Position numbers and translations under genes: made by a program. The notes under the pieces were generated by a model. It searched no databases and was not told the origin of the DNA. It saw only the letters and a program-made list of their open reading frames with translations. 64,000 nucleotides of DNA from Macrotis lagotis (taxonomy: Eukaryota > Chordata > Mammalia > Peramelemorphia > Peramelidae), in assembly GCF_037893015.1 (NCBI RefSeq), contig NC_133658.1, forward strand, positions 881,175,043-881,239,042. Direction: 5' to 3'. Every line of letters starts with the position of its first letter. The stretch's first letter is position 1. Positions 1 through 13,492 of the stretch are shown piece by piece.

Positions 1-45
1 GTCAATTGTCGGGACATTTTCATAACCACCCTGAATTCGGTTGTC
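1..45 (-). CDS. PLOD1: PLOD1 exon 17 (5' part, cut by window edge)
   Basis: After an AG acceptor the minus strand reads [15 protein letters not shown] and then the window ends. The human exon is about 147 bp, so roughly 100 bp of it and two further exons lie to the left. Confidence 0.93.
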
Positions 46-1811
46 CTGAAATTCAGTTACCAGAGGATACCAATTAGTTAAATTAAAATAAACCCCAACA
101 CCCCTTGTACTTTTAGAGTGGCACCTATTTTTGCTTCAGTAACCAAACCAATATCTACATGTCTAGATTGTACCTTTTTTACTGATCTCAAAGCATCTAA
201 CAGTTACTAATGGCAACCAAGATTTGGTTAGGTTCAATGATCTCAAAATGGACCACAGTATAGATAGATCAAATTCGATAGGAGATCTACATGCATTTCC
301 ATGTAGACAGACACATATAATTACCCCACATTCCTATACATTTGAATGAGAGGAAGGAATGAAAAGAATTCTATCTTGAAAGTCAGGAGGGAAAAAAAAG
401 TCCAGGCCTAGAGGTACACATCTGTAATTCCTGCTCCTGGGGGAGGCAAGGCTGGTAGGTTTCTTGAACTCAACTCAAGAGTTCTGAGCCACAGTGAGCA
501 AAACAATCAAATGTCCACACTAAGTAATAGGGCAGCTCTGGGGAGCAGGGGGTGATCAAATTGCCTAAAGATAGATATCGGGAACAGAGCAAGGCAAAGT
601 TCAGGGGTTAATCAGTAATCAACTTCAAGAGAGGCTACTGGACTTCCAGCCTAGGCAAGATATGGAGGTCAGTCTTAAAGGTATAATTTTGATTAAATTT
701 CCCTTTCCCTCAATTTTCTCCTCTGCAAAATACATGCAAGAATCTTTCCCTAGAGCTGTTAGGTGTGATTCAGTGGTTGAGTACCAAGCCTAGAGTTAGG
801 AAGACTTGAGTTCAAATCTGCCCTCCCTGGGCAAGTCATTTCACCCTGTTTGCCTCAGTTTCCTCATCTTCAAAATGCACATTTGAAAACTCTGTGCAGA
901 CTTTTGGGTCAACATTATTGATGTCATTTTTCATGGTATGGGATTATAGAAGCTGTCCTGACCCCAACATACCCTACAAGTTGTTTGGGGAATCAGGTTG
1001 CCCCTCATTTGTTTTGATATAATTCTTTTTCTTTTTTTAGGTTTTTTTTTTTGCAAGGCAAACGGGGTTAAGTGGCTTGCCCAAGGCCACACAGCTAGGT
1101 AATTATTAAGTGTCTGAGTCCGGATTTGAACCCAGGTACTCCTGACTCCAGGGCTGGTGCTTTATTCACTGTGCCACCTAGCCGCCCCCCCCCATTTCCT
1201 TTAATAAATACATTTTTTTAAAAAAAAAGTAAATGAGGCAAAATTTTCAAGAATAAACCTGGCTTGGATGAAGAGAGATGATAGGATGTATGTATGTTTG
1301 TTTATTTGTTTCTCTTTCTTTCTTTCTTTCAAATATTATTTTATTTTATATTTTGTAAATTATTATTATATATGACATGTTATGATTGTATGAATGGTTC
1401 TCTGGGAAGAGTAGGGGGAGGAATGCTGGAAGTAGAACTATGGTGATATTTTAAAAAAAGACAATATGAAAAAGTTATTTGTTTTTTTAAAAACTGTCCT
1501 CAGAGCCTTGAGAGCTCAGTTTTGATTTTTTCTGATTGTCTGTGTGGTGAGATTCCACCATATCTAGTTGTAGGTAGTGGAGAGAGTCCTGGATATGGAA
1601 TCAGGAAGAGCTGAATTCAAATCCTGCCTTGAATACTCACTAACTGAATGACTCTGAGAGCACATGACTTCACCCCTCTTTCATCTCAGTTTCTTTATCT
1701 TAACAATGGGGATAGTAATTGCCCCCCACCCCCATCCCGGGTTGTTCTAAGGAGCCAATGAGAGCTAGTAAAAGATCTCTGAAAATCTTAAATTTCTATA
1801 GAAATGCTAGC

Positions 1812-1844
<33 letters not shown>

Positions 1845-4800
1845 ACTCCAAACTTTCTGTTTATTGGATTGAAAATTTTTCAGAATGAAAGTAACCAAGT
1901 TTCTAAGTAGGACAGGAGTAACTGAGGCCAACAGAGGTTAAATGGCCTGACCATCCATCATACAGGTACTAAATGGCAAAATCTGAACTTGAACCTGGAT
2001 CCTTAGGCTCCAAATCTAAGAATCTTTAAATATGTCTAAAACAGGGAATCTGAATCTTTTTTTTTTTGCATGTGTATACATCAGCAATGTCTGGTGATGT
2101 CTATGGACCCCTTCTTAAATTAATGTGTTTAAAGGAATAAAATATATAGCATTACAAAGAAAACCAATTATTGAACTTCAGAATTAAAAATAGTTAGTTG
2201 TTTAAAAATCAAGTTCACCAATCCCAGATGAAGAACACCTTAGCTTAACCACAAATATGGTTTGCTTAGCTTCTTTTCCTGACCAAGTTCCTTTAAATCA
2301 TTTTCATGACCTTTTCAATAAGTCAATTTTGTTTGGAAAGAATAAAATAATACTATTATATTTATTTCTTAGAAGGCTCTTTCTAACTCCATGTTTTAAG
2401 GGATCTAGATCTAATATTCTTTAGTCCAAGGTGCATCCCCAGCTTTGACTTTGATGTTTTAAGATTCTTTCTAGCTCTGATATTTGATATTGTAAGGTCT
2501 AACTTTAATATTGTTTTCTAAAGTCCTTCTCATTTCTGACATTTCATGTTTTAAGCTTCCTTCCAGTTCTGAAAGTACATGGTCTCAGATTCCTCCCAGA
2601 TCTAGTATTTCATGTTCAACTGTCCCTTCTAGTCTGAATTTTATGTTTTTGAGGCTTCCCTCCTAGAGCAGATAGGTGGCACAGAGGATAGAGTGCCATC
2701 TTCTTCCCAAGTTCAAGTCTGGTCTCAGATAACTACTAGCCATGTGACCCTGGGCAAGTCACTTAGCTTTGTTTGTCTCGATTTCCTCAACTGTAAAATA
2801 AACTGGAGAAGGAAATAGCAAAATACTCTAGTATCTTTGCCAAGAAAACTCCAAATGGGGTCACAGGGTTGGATGTGGTTGAAACGACTGAACAACAAAA
2901 GTACGTTCTCAGCTCTGACAATTTCCATTCTCTTCTATTATTAACATTTTATGTGACAAGGCCCTTTCCAGACTAATGTGAACACATAGACAGATTTAAA
3001 TAACTCCATTGGTCACCGGACTGTTTGGAAAAGAAATTCAGGTTTCCATATTATGAGCCTTCCATCCTAAAAACCCAGAGCAGCCCCCTACATTTGAAGC
3101 AGACTAGGGAAGAGAAAAGGAGGATATATAAGGAGAGTAAGGTGTTATAAAAGCAAAAAAAGATCAATAGGTATTTTTTAAAGATGGCTATTCCCAGAGT
3201 CAGGGAGAATGGGCCTAACTTGCTATGAAAACAAGAAGGCATTTAGCAGGAGGATAGTGACCTGCTCCACCTCCCTCCCACCCTGCTGGGCTCAATCCGC
3301 TTCCTCTATACTGTCAGCATTCTTGGGCATCTGCCCCCTGCTCAGCCCCTGTCCCTGCCCTCCTGGCACCCATGCTGTCTTAATGACCTGGACTAGGAGA
3401 GTTCCCCTAGAAAAAGAAAACAGATGCCCTTCACCTTGTTATCACCAGCCGACCATTTGCCAAAATGCTCCATCTCCTCCACTAGCTCATCACAGGCTGT
3501 TTCTGTGAAGATGGGAAACCAGTAGACATCTGGACAGGGCTGGGGAGATAGAACCCACCAACAACAATCATCAACATTTATTAAGCACCTGCTGTGTGCA
3601 GAGCACTGTGTTAGACTCTCAGAAATGGATAAAGTTTGGCATAGAAGCTGACTCTGCTCTCTGGGAACTCATAGTCTAGGAATGAAAAGGACATACCTAC
3701 CAGTACTGTCTACAGGCCATTTATTTTAAGTATGTCAGAGAGGAATAAACAGAGGAGTGGGTGAGGCCCTGAAGGGAGGATCTGGGAAGGGGCTACTAGA
3801 ATGGGCAAGGGGGCATTTGGGATGTACCCTGGGTAGGAGATTAACCAGGGAAGAGAAGGAGCAAAGGACCTTCTGGGCACAGGAGACTGACTCAGACAGG
3901 AAGGCGGAACACAATGTGCTCAGGGAACTGGAGGTTGTCCACTGGTTGGGTGTAACATGTTCAGAAGTGAATTAACATGAAGGAAGGCCTTGAATATTAG
4001 GCAGAAGAATCTGAACTTTGCACAGTAAGATTTAGGGAGCCACTGAGATTTCTTGGACAAGGGAGGTAACATGACTAGATCTATGCTTGAAAGGGGTCAG
4101 AACCTAAGGAAGAGATGGAGAGAAAGAGAGGGGAAGACAAAAAGAGAAGGAGAGAGAAAGATATCAAGGAAAAGAGGAGAGAGGATTGAGGGAGAGAAGA
4201 GAAAAAGAAAGAGAGGGAGGGAAAGGTGAAAAAGAAGAAGAGAAAAAGAGAGGGGAAGACTGGAGAGAGGGAGAAGAGAAAGATATGGAGGGAAAGAGGA
4301 GAGAGGATGAAGGGAGAGAGAAAGAGAGAAGAGAAAAAGAGAGGGAGGGAGAGGGAGGAGAGCAGAGAAAAGAAAAGAAAGAGGGGAAGACTGGAGAGAG
4401 AGGGAGAAAGAAAGATATGGAAGGAAAGAGGAGAGAGGCAGAGAGAGGGAAGGAGAGAGAAGAGGAAAAGAAAGAGAGGGAGGGAGAAGTGAGAAAGGAG
4501 GAGAGAAAAAAGAGGGGAAGACTGGAGAGAGGGAGAAGAGAAAGATATGGAGGGAAAGAGGAGAGAGGATGAAGGGAGAGAGAAAGAGAGAAGAGAAAAA
4601 GAGAGGGAGGGAGAGGAGAGAGAGAAGAGAAAAAGAAAGAGAGGAGAAGAGAGAAGAGCAGGAGAGAGAAAGATGAGGAGGAAAAGAGGAGAGAGGACAG
4701 AGGGAAGGAAGGTAGGAGCGAAGGAGAGAGAAACATGTGGAGGAAAAAGGGAGAAAGGGACAGAAGAAGGGAGAGAGAAAGAGAGGGAGAGGAAAGTTTG

Positions 4801-7800
4801 GGAGTGGAATATCAAAGAATGGGTGAAGGAAACACCACGTCACTACCCTTGTCTAAGGCTACCAGGATCCTGCTTTGGGCACAGCCCTGCCAGTCTCCCA
4901 CCCTCCCCCTGCCTTAAAACATGATTTTACTAAGCCTCAAGTTTCCCATGGGGCTGTGACAAGGAGCACCTTTTGGGGAGAGCCATCCTGGTCAGGGAAG
5001 GATCTAATTCTTTCTCAGGAAATGCTTTGGCTCAAATGTCCTCTGTTCCCCAGCCATGCCATGGCCATCCATTCTGACATGATGGGGACACCCCTCTAGA
5101 CTGAACTGAACTAGAACTGGGAGTGGGTGAGGTAGAAAGAAGAACTGGGCTGAATGCCTACATACCCAGAATCTTGGCCTATTTTATTCCAGTCCCATCC
5201 ACTGGGTCACTCTCATGATAGATCCCGCTGGCTTTCTGACCCCAGTAGCTCCCTCATTCCCAGGGGTCATCTCCCAGCCAGGAATAAAACAGGAAGACAC
5301 ATCTGTGTGGATTCAGAGTCCAAAACATCTTCCCAACAGCCACTTGCCTCCCCCTCCCTCTGCACAGCTGCTCCCTTCCAGCCCCTGGGGCCATCTTACC
5401 GTCTCTACCAATTTCCCTTTGAGGGCTTCTGTGTAGTTCTCATGAATATATTTCTCCTTCCAATCCTGCAATGAGAGAATTCATGCTTTTGAACATCTCT
5501 GAACATTTTCCCAGCATCACAAAATTTCATTATTGAAAGGCACCTCATATGGATGATATAGCCCACCTTGGGCCCACCATTCTTCCAATTGGTGATTTTG
5601 GTATTAGTCAGTCAACTTTCATTAAGCTCATACTCTGTCAAGCTCTTTGCTAAGACTAGGGATGCAAAGAAAGGCAAAAAAGACAGTCCCTGCCCTTAAG
5701 GAACTCACAGTTTAACAGGGGAGCCAACGTGCAAAAACTTTTGTTTTGACGTCTAAAAAATAATTTATTATCATATAATCTCCTACATGGCTTATAAAAT
5801 GATTAACATATGACTAACAACAAATTAAAAAAGATAATTGTTGAAAACTATCTTTACATGTAATTGGAAATAAAATAAAATACCATTTAAAAAACAATAA
5901 TAGATTGCTAAAAATGCATCGGTTTCTTGTTTAGTGGGATAGGCAGCATATCTATGGACAACATTGATCCCCAGAATCCTAGAGGCAGATCAGGGAAATT
6001 CAAGTCTTATTTCATATAGTTCTGCAAGTCTCTAAAGAGAGTTCATTCACCCCATCCCCTAAAAAAATCAAAGAGGTCCACCTCCTGACCAGGGGAAGGG
6101 GATTGACCAGACAGTGGAATACCACCATCTCTGGATGGCAGATGGGGTAGGAAACTCTTCCCCAACCAAATCCAGCCACCACTGAATTAGGATCCAGCCC
6201 CCAAAGGAGAAGCAGTCTTCCTCTCCTGCTAAAGTGTGCAGGTTTTTGTTCCTATCCATAGCAGTAATCCCCAGATCAAAGGCACCATCACACATGGGTG
6301 CTGCCAAAGACTCCTAAGTGCCAATTCAATCTTTACTGACTGTGACACTTGAAAAGGCTTCTAGAAAGTCAGTGATAAGGACCAGGGAGATCAAGGGCCA
6401 TGAGACACACTCTTAGTCCAAGACCCAGGAGTATTGCCAGGGGGTATAACTAATCCCCTTAGGTGTTTTTAGAGATATATTTTTGTCCTTGGGACTTGAA
6501 ACAACAAGATACATACTATACACATGATTAATTGGAGACGATCAATAAATGGAAAGGCAATGAGATTATGACATTATCCTAGACTCCTCATTCTCTGACC
6601 CCTGATTTTTAATCAGATGTCAAATCTTGTCATTTCTGAATCCAAAGCATCTTTCCCATTCTTCCCCTTTTCACTGTTCAGTTTGGACCCTCAGAACCTC
6701 TCCCCTAGATTCCTGTTTGGTTTCCCTGCCTCAAGTCTCTCCCTACTCCAGTTCATCTTGCATTCAATCACCAAAGTGGTTTTCTTAAAGTGCAGAGCTG
6801 ACCATGCCACTTTCCTACTCCTACTCCTCTGCTTGGCATTCAAAGTCCTTCATAATCCAGCCCCCTCCTAGCCCCTTCCATCTTCTTAAACCTCCCACCC
6901 CACCATGTGCTCTTGGATCCATTGATACCAGTCTCCTGGCTGTTCCATGAGCAAGACCCTCCATCTCAAGACCCTAGGCATCTTTTCAGCAACCCCCCGT
7001 GTGGGTATGGGGATGCCCTCCCTCCACATCTCTGCTTTCTGGTGTCCTTCATATCCCATCTTCTACTGAATGGAGAAAGGCTCTTAATTCTAGTGTCTTC
7101 CCTCTTGTAATGATTTTCTAATTATCCTGTATAGGGCTTGTCTGTATAAATTTGTTTACTAGTCCACACCATTAGATTGTCAACTTCTGGAGGGCAGGGA
7201 CTGTCTTATGCCTCCTTCTGAAGTTCTAGTGCTTATGAGCATAGTGTCAGTTAAACAGTGGGTTTGTTGGCTATCTGACTGGCATAGTTGACACCTTCTG
7301 GGAGAGAGAAAGTGAGTCTGGCTCCTCCTCAGAAGTTGAGCGGGCTGTCTCCCCAACCAGTAAGCTGGCAGCCAGGCTTGTGAAAACAAGAAAGAAAATC
7401 AGGTTATCCTGGGTCAACCCTTTCATTCTTAGTTTTTTTTTGGCATGGCAATGGGGTTAAGTGACTTACCCAAGGTCACACAGCTAGGTGATTATTAAGT
7501 GTCTGAGGTCAAATTTGAACTCAGATCCTCCTGCTTCCAGGAGGCTCTATCCACTGCATTACCTAGCTGCCCCCAACCCTTTCATTCTTATAAATGAGGA
7601 AAATGGACCCTAGAGAGAATGAGCTGGGGTGTATGTGTGTGTGTGTATGTGTGTGTGTAAGTATGGATGCATGTGTGTAAGTATAAATGTGTGTGCACAT
7701 ATGAGTGTGAGTGTATGAATGTGGTGAGTGTGTGAGCTTGAGTATGTGTGTGTTTGTGTATTGTGAGTTTAAAAGTTCACGTTCAAGTGTGTGTGAGAGT

Positions 7801-10800
7801 GTAAGCGTGAGTCCATATGGGTGCATATGGGTTTTGTGAGTTTGAATGCTTTATGAGCGTGAGTGTATGTAGTATGAGTAAGGGTTCATGGGAATGTGTG
7901 TGTGAGTCAGTGTGAATGTGTGTGCATGTCAGTGTGAGTGTGAGTGTGAGTGTGACTGTATGTATGCAAGTTGTGTGAGTGCTTGCGAGTATATGGTAAG
8001 GGGGGAAGAATCCAATCCATGGCATCCCTCTTTTTGGCCTTCCTCTTCCCCTTTTCTTACCTCTGGGTTGTTGAAGATCTCCCAGAGGTCATTGTGCAGG
8101 TGAGTCGTCTGGTAATTGTCCACAGACAGCAGGCGGCCAAAGGAATGCCGGTTGGTCACAAACAGGAAGACATTCTGCAGAACAGAAAAGGGCAAAATGG
8201 GTTCTTTATCATCAGAATGACCATTCTTGTTGTTCAACTATGTCAGTGTGTCTAACTCTGTGTTACCTGTTTGGGTTTTTTGGGGTGGGGTGGGGCAAAG
8301 ATACTGGAGTGGCTTGACATTTCCTCCTTCAGCTCATTTTACAGATGAGGAAACTGAGGCAGACAGGATGAAGTGACTTGCCCAGGGTCACACAGCTAGT
8401 AAATGTCTGAGACCATATTTGAACTCATGAAGATGAATCTGGGCTCTCACCCTATCCACTGTACCACCTAGGTGCATCATAGATATCTAAAGTTGGCATG
8501 AGTCCCCATGCTCCTTATCCTCCAGCCACCATCCTCATCTTCCCTGCCCCCATGCCACTAGACTTAGCTCTTAGGACTCCATGCTTCTTTTCTTTTTAGG
8601 TTTTTTTTTTTGCAAGGCAGTGGGGTTAAGTGGCTTGCCCAAGGCCACACAGCTACGTAATTATTAAGTGTCTGAGGCTGGATTTGAACTCAGGTCCTCC
8701 TGACTCCAGGGCCGGTGCTTTATCCTCTCCACCACCTAGCTGCCCCAAGACTCCATGTCTCAATGGGTAGACTTTCACCTTACCTTGCTTGCAAATAGGC
8801 CTCCATGATCCTTTCTGACCATATCCATACCATACCACAGCCCAGATATCATTCCCTGCCTGGCTCTCCTCTACTGATTGTCTTCCCCCATTAGAATAGA
8901 AAGCAAATTTCTCAAAGGCAGAAACTGTCTGTGTTACTGTATTACAGAGTGCTTTATGCAGAGTGAAAACTAATAAATACTTTATCTGTGACAGTTTCAA
9001 AGAGTTGTGAGGATTCAAGGACTTAGTCTATCAGAAACACTTTGCAAACCTCAAAACATCATATAAATGTGAGCTACGGGGATGACTGTAGAATCCTAGA
9101 CTTGAAAACTTACAGAACAGTCATGACTAGAGCTGCCATTTATGGAGGAGGGTTTTACATATTGTTCGTACATTAAATTCTATCAATAGTCTTGTGATAA
9201 AAATAATGACAACAGTAAAAACAAAAATAAAGTAAAAATAGCCACAGCAATTTATATTTATATGGGGCATGGCCCGGACCTGGAATTCACTGGTATAAAG
9301 AACCAGTATAAAGGAAATTTCCTTTATCAGTACAGAAAGGCAAGGAAGCTAGGTGGCTCAGTGGATAGAGCACCGGCCCTGGAGTCAGGAGGACCTGACT
9401 TCAAATGGGTCTCAGATATTTAATAATTACCTAGCTGTGTGACCTTGGGAAAGTCACTTAACCTCATTGCCTTGCAAAAAAAAACAAACAAAAAATATAT
9501 ATCAATAAAGAAAGGCATCTTCTCTGCAACTGTCTCTATTCTTTGAGAACATAGTTAAATTACTTGACCACAGTCAGTTCTAGGATAATTGAAAAATTCT
9601 TGATTTGCAAAACATTTTAACTATATATTCCCATCTGATCTTCTCCCCACTTTGCATCTACTGCCCTGCCTGGCAGCCAGGCTCCAAGAAACAAGATGCT
9701 CCTCTGAGGACCAGCTCCTCCCTTCTAAGCGGCTAACTCAAACCTTGATTGACTCCACCTGCCTCTGCCTCCCTCCTCTTCTCTGGGAATGAAAGGATTC
9801 ATGGAGAAAAAGAGTTCACCCTGGGAGTTCCCCAGCAGCTCTTCTGGACCCTCTAGGGCACAGGCATTTACAGCCACCCTGGACGGCCTGGCCTCCACAG
9901 CTTGGACCCTCCACTATCTTCCTCCCCGGAGTGGGAGACTGACCTGTTCACGGACATTGGAGCAGAAAGCCATATCAGCGTCCAGCTTGCTGCTGTGAAA
10001 CAGGTCCTTCTGTCGCAGGTCACCCCTCAAGGTGCTGCCTTTGATCAGGTAGATATTAGAAATGTAGGGAACATTCCAGACTCCCCTAGGAGACAAAGTG
10101 GCTGCGTCAAAGTTGGGGGCAGGAGAGGTGGAGGTGGAGGAGGGGAATGACTTATGGTACCACAGTTTTCAATCTTGGGACAAGACCCTCAAAGACCATG
10201 GTGGGGGGATCCCTGTGTCTAGTCTGACGAATTCACTCCTCCTTTGAAGCCTACAATATAAAAATCTGGTGACCTCAGGCCTGGCTTAACATTCTCCACA
10301 ATCTGACTCCAATCTACCCTTCCAGCCTACTGGGGTAGAAATCCGAACTGGGAGTCAGGAAAACTGATTTTTGACTAGCTGTGCGACCCTGGGCAAGTGA
10401 CTCAATCTCTCTCCACCTCAGTTTCCTCATCTGTAAAATGGGAATAATAACAGCACCAACTTCACATTGTATCACTTTGCAAACCTGAGAATGCTGTATA
10501 AATGCTAACTATTATTAGGAGGAATTATCATTGTTATTATTACTACTACTATTGTTATTATTACGCATTTTATATTTCAGACAAACTGTACTGTAGGTAT
10601 ACACCAAACTCTCGATTCCGCCTCCTGGCTGTATTCATTCACCCTGCCTAGGATGTAGTTTCCTCATCTCTGCCTCCCATAATACTTCTTTTCCAGGTTC
10701 AGCTTAGTTATATGGAAAATAGAGGTGCCCTGGATACGCAGGATTTGAAATCAATGGGTTTGGGTTCAAATCCACTCTGACACACACACTCTTATATGAG

Positions 10801-13406
10801 CTTAAATAGCTCACTTCATTTTTCCAGACATCAGTTTGCTCATTTATAAAATGAAAGGGTTGGACTGGATGGCCATTGAGGTTCCTTCCAGCCCTAGAGC
10901 TGTGAAGGTGATTGACAGTGATGGAAACCCCATTCCATGTAGCCTCTCGAAGTTTACAAAACACTTTCCTCACAACAGCCCTGTGAGTATCATTAATTTA
11001 TCATTAACCCCATTTTACAGATGTGCAAAACTGCAGTTGAAAGATGGGCAGTGGGGTAATGCTCTCATTTTGGAGCTGGAGGAGCAATTTGACTACTTGC
11101 TGTCTATGTCACCTTGGACAACTTGGTTCACCTGCTAGGCACCATTTTTCTCATCTGAGAAATGAGAGGGTTAGACCAGGTGAACGCTAAGGTTCCTTCC
11201 CACTACGATCCAAGTTTGAATGACTTGTCCCAAGATAGTAAATGATTCCACTGGGATTCAAACCTGGGACCTCAAATGCCATCAAGTCCAACTGGATCAC
11301 TTTCCAATGAAGAAACTGAAGTCCAGAGAAGAGAATACTTTGCCCAACATTCACATAACTATGAAGATTCTAAGGTGGAATCTGAACTCAGGTCCTCTGA
11401 AAGGAAGGCCAGGCCCTATTTCCATCCTATCATATTCTTGTTAAGTGATTTTCAGTTGTTTTCAGCTCTTTGTGAACCATTTTTTTTGGCAAAGAGACTG
11501 GATGGTTTGCCATTTCCTTCTCCAGCTCATTTTGCTCATGAGGAAACTAAAGCAAACAGAGTGAAGTGACTTGCTTAGGGTCACATAGCGTGTATGTATC
11601 TCAAGTCAGATTGGAATTCAGGAAGATGAGTCTATCCACTGCATCACTGAGTTTTTCATACCATCAAATCACATTGCCTCCTGATTCTGTTTCTGGCGAA
11701 TCTTCCTTAAATGGAAAGTTCACATCCTCCCTAGGAAAACTCTTGCTGGGTTTAGTGCTCTATGTGGTCCAACTCCTCATTTTACAGTTGAAGAAACTGA
11801 GGCTAAGGGAAAGGAAATGATGTGGCTAAGGACACACAGATGGCTCCCAAACCTACTTTACTGCTTCTTCCCTATAGAATGAATTCTCTCTTGCCAAAGC
11901 ACTGCTAAATGCAACAAGGTTAATGGAAATGAGGACAGTTCAGTGGCCATACTCTCTTAGACCCTCAAATAAAAAGCTACTCTCTCTCAATGAGAGAACA
12001 GCTGAGGAGGCAGATACTTACACACGCCGCCCTTGGACAATATCCACATAGTCTTCAGAGCGGGCGTAGAAACCATCGGCACTCAGGGCCCCCCAGAAAT
12101 TAGACCATAGCCTCCCTGAACGGATCATCAAAGGAGCAATGACAGCTCTGTGTAGGAAGGAGAGGGGAAAAAAAGTCAACGGATCACCATTCATGTCCAA
12201 AGGAGAGTGCCCCACTCCATCTCCATGATAGGCAGAACCAACTTTCCTGGAGAGAAAAGGGGGTGGCCCCTAGGTTCAACCCACCAATATGGCAATGAAT
12301 AAGGTGTCATGGCCCCTCCACCACCTCCCACAGGGCTCTTTCCTACCAAGGGGGGAAGTACCATGACACCAAAATGCTTAGGGCAAGCCATAATTTAAGC
12401 CAGGAACTGGGAATATTTTTGTCCCCAGCTGAACTCTGAATTGGTGCTAATTCCAAGACAAGTTATGGAGGGTCAACTACCAATATAGACATTTGACAAG
12501 GATGCTCCTTCTTTCACAATACAAAGTTAATAACAATAACCTTACATTTAAATTCATTTATCCCACTAACATGATATTAGTTATAGGAGGGGGGAACTCC
12601 CTCCCACAGTTATATCTTCAAAGGAAGATTATTATTTTATAATTGTTGACATAAAATGAGATCCCTTCTGAGTTGCTTAATTTCCCAGTCCTCCAGATAT
12701 TTTTTTTTTCAAAATCTAGGATTGTATTTCACCTAAGGTTGGGGTTACTCATAGGTCTGACACCACTCTGATTGTCATAAGAGTCTCAACCCACTCTGTT
12801 TCAAACTTGGTCGGGACCACCCTTCTTTAGATAACCTAGTAATCTTTCTCCCTTTCCTGTTCCTGGGGGAATCCACCTTAACAATGCCAAATTTAGTGAG
12901 GACACCCCATCCCCTTAGTTTAGACTATCTTCAGCCTTGGAGTTGCTTTCTAAATCTATAAAGCTCAGCTCCATTGCTACCTCTTCCAGAAAACCTTCCC
13001 TGATACTCTCAGTTGTGAGTTAGCTCCCTCCAAAGATTATTTTCTACAATAGCTGTTACAAAGCCATTACCAATCAATCAATCAATAATATTTATTAAGC
13101 ATTGACTAGGCTAGGTGATGGGGATGCAAAGGTAGAAATGAAATGAGAAGCTTACATTTCAATGGGGAAAATGACATGTACAGAAATGAAAATATAAATG
13201 CTAAAGATGGTCCTGTGATTTCATTGGTACAGAAAAATTCCTGGGTAAGGAAATTCCTTTTACCAGTATGGGTCAGGACCTTGGGAAGCTGGAGGATCGG
13301 GTGCCTAAGTAGCAGATTGGGAGTGCTTTGTGTTCAAATAGCTTTGTGTTCTCTCTGTCTCTCTTCCTCCTTCTATCTCTCTCTGTCTCTGTCTCTCTGT
13401 CTTCTG

Positions 13407-13492
<86 letters not shown>

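Larger units (their letters stand above)
46..3434. other. PLOD1 intron 16
   Basis: No coding signal. It holds a Mar1-type SINE head (about 755-882), a poly(A)-tailed SINE (1029-1189), a TTA microsatellite (1813-1842), a degenerate minisatellite (2373-2672) and a full Mar1-type SINE (2664-2902). The remainder, including 46-720, shows nothing I recognise. Confidence 0.7.
5466..8060. other. PLOD1 intron 14
   Basis: Holds an L2/CR1-like piece (5610-5720) followed by an L1 tail (5725-5900), an L2/CR1-type 3' region (about 6740-7260), a SINE (7428-7574) and a TG-rich stretch (7627-7985). Open frames here are short and without family features. Confidence 0.65.
8175..9943. other. PLOD1 intron 13
   Basis: Holds a minus-strand Mar1-type SINE (8228-8475), a minus-strand poly(A) SINE (8589-8746) and a plus-strand one (9347-9490). 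9500-9940 appears unique. Confidence 0.7.

Noticed and set aside
1..3434. 3' end of MFN2 or the last PLOD1 exons
   Set aside because: The PLOD1 frame is still in exon 17 at position 1, so both lie to the left of the window.
4081..4924. Several overlapping open frames of 125-250 codons on both strands
   Set aside because: They lie in an almost pure purine array where stop codons are rare on either strand; the products are Arg/Glu/Lys/Gly or Ser/Leu/Pro/Phe low-complexity sequence with no family features.
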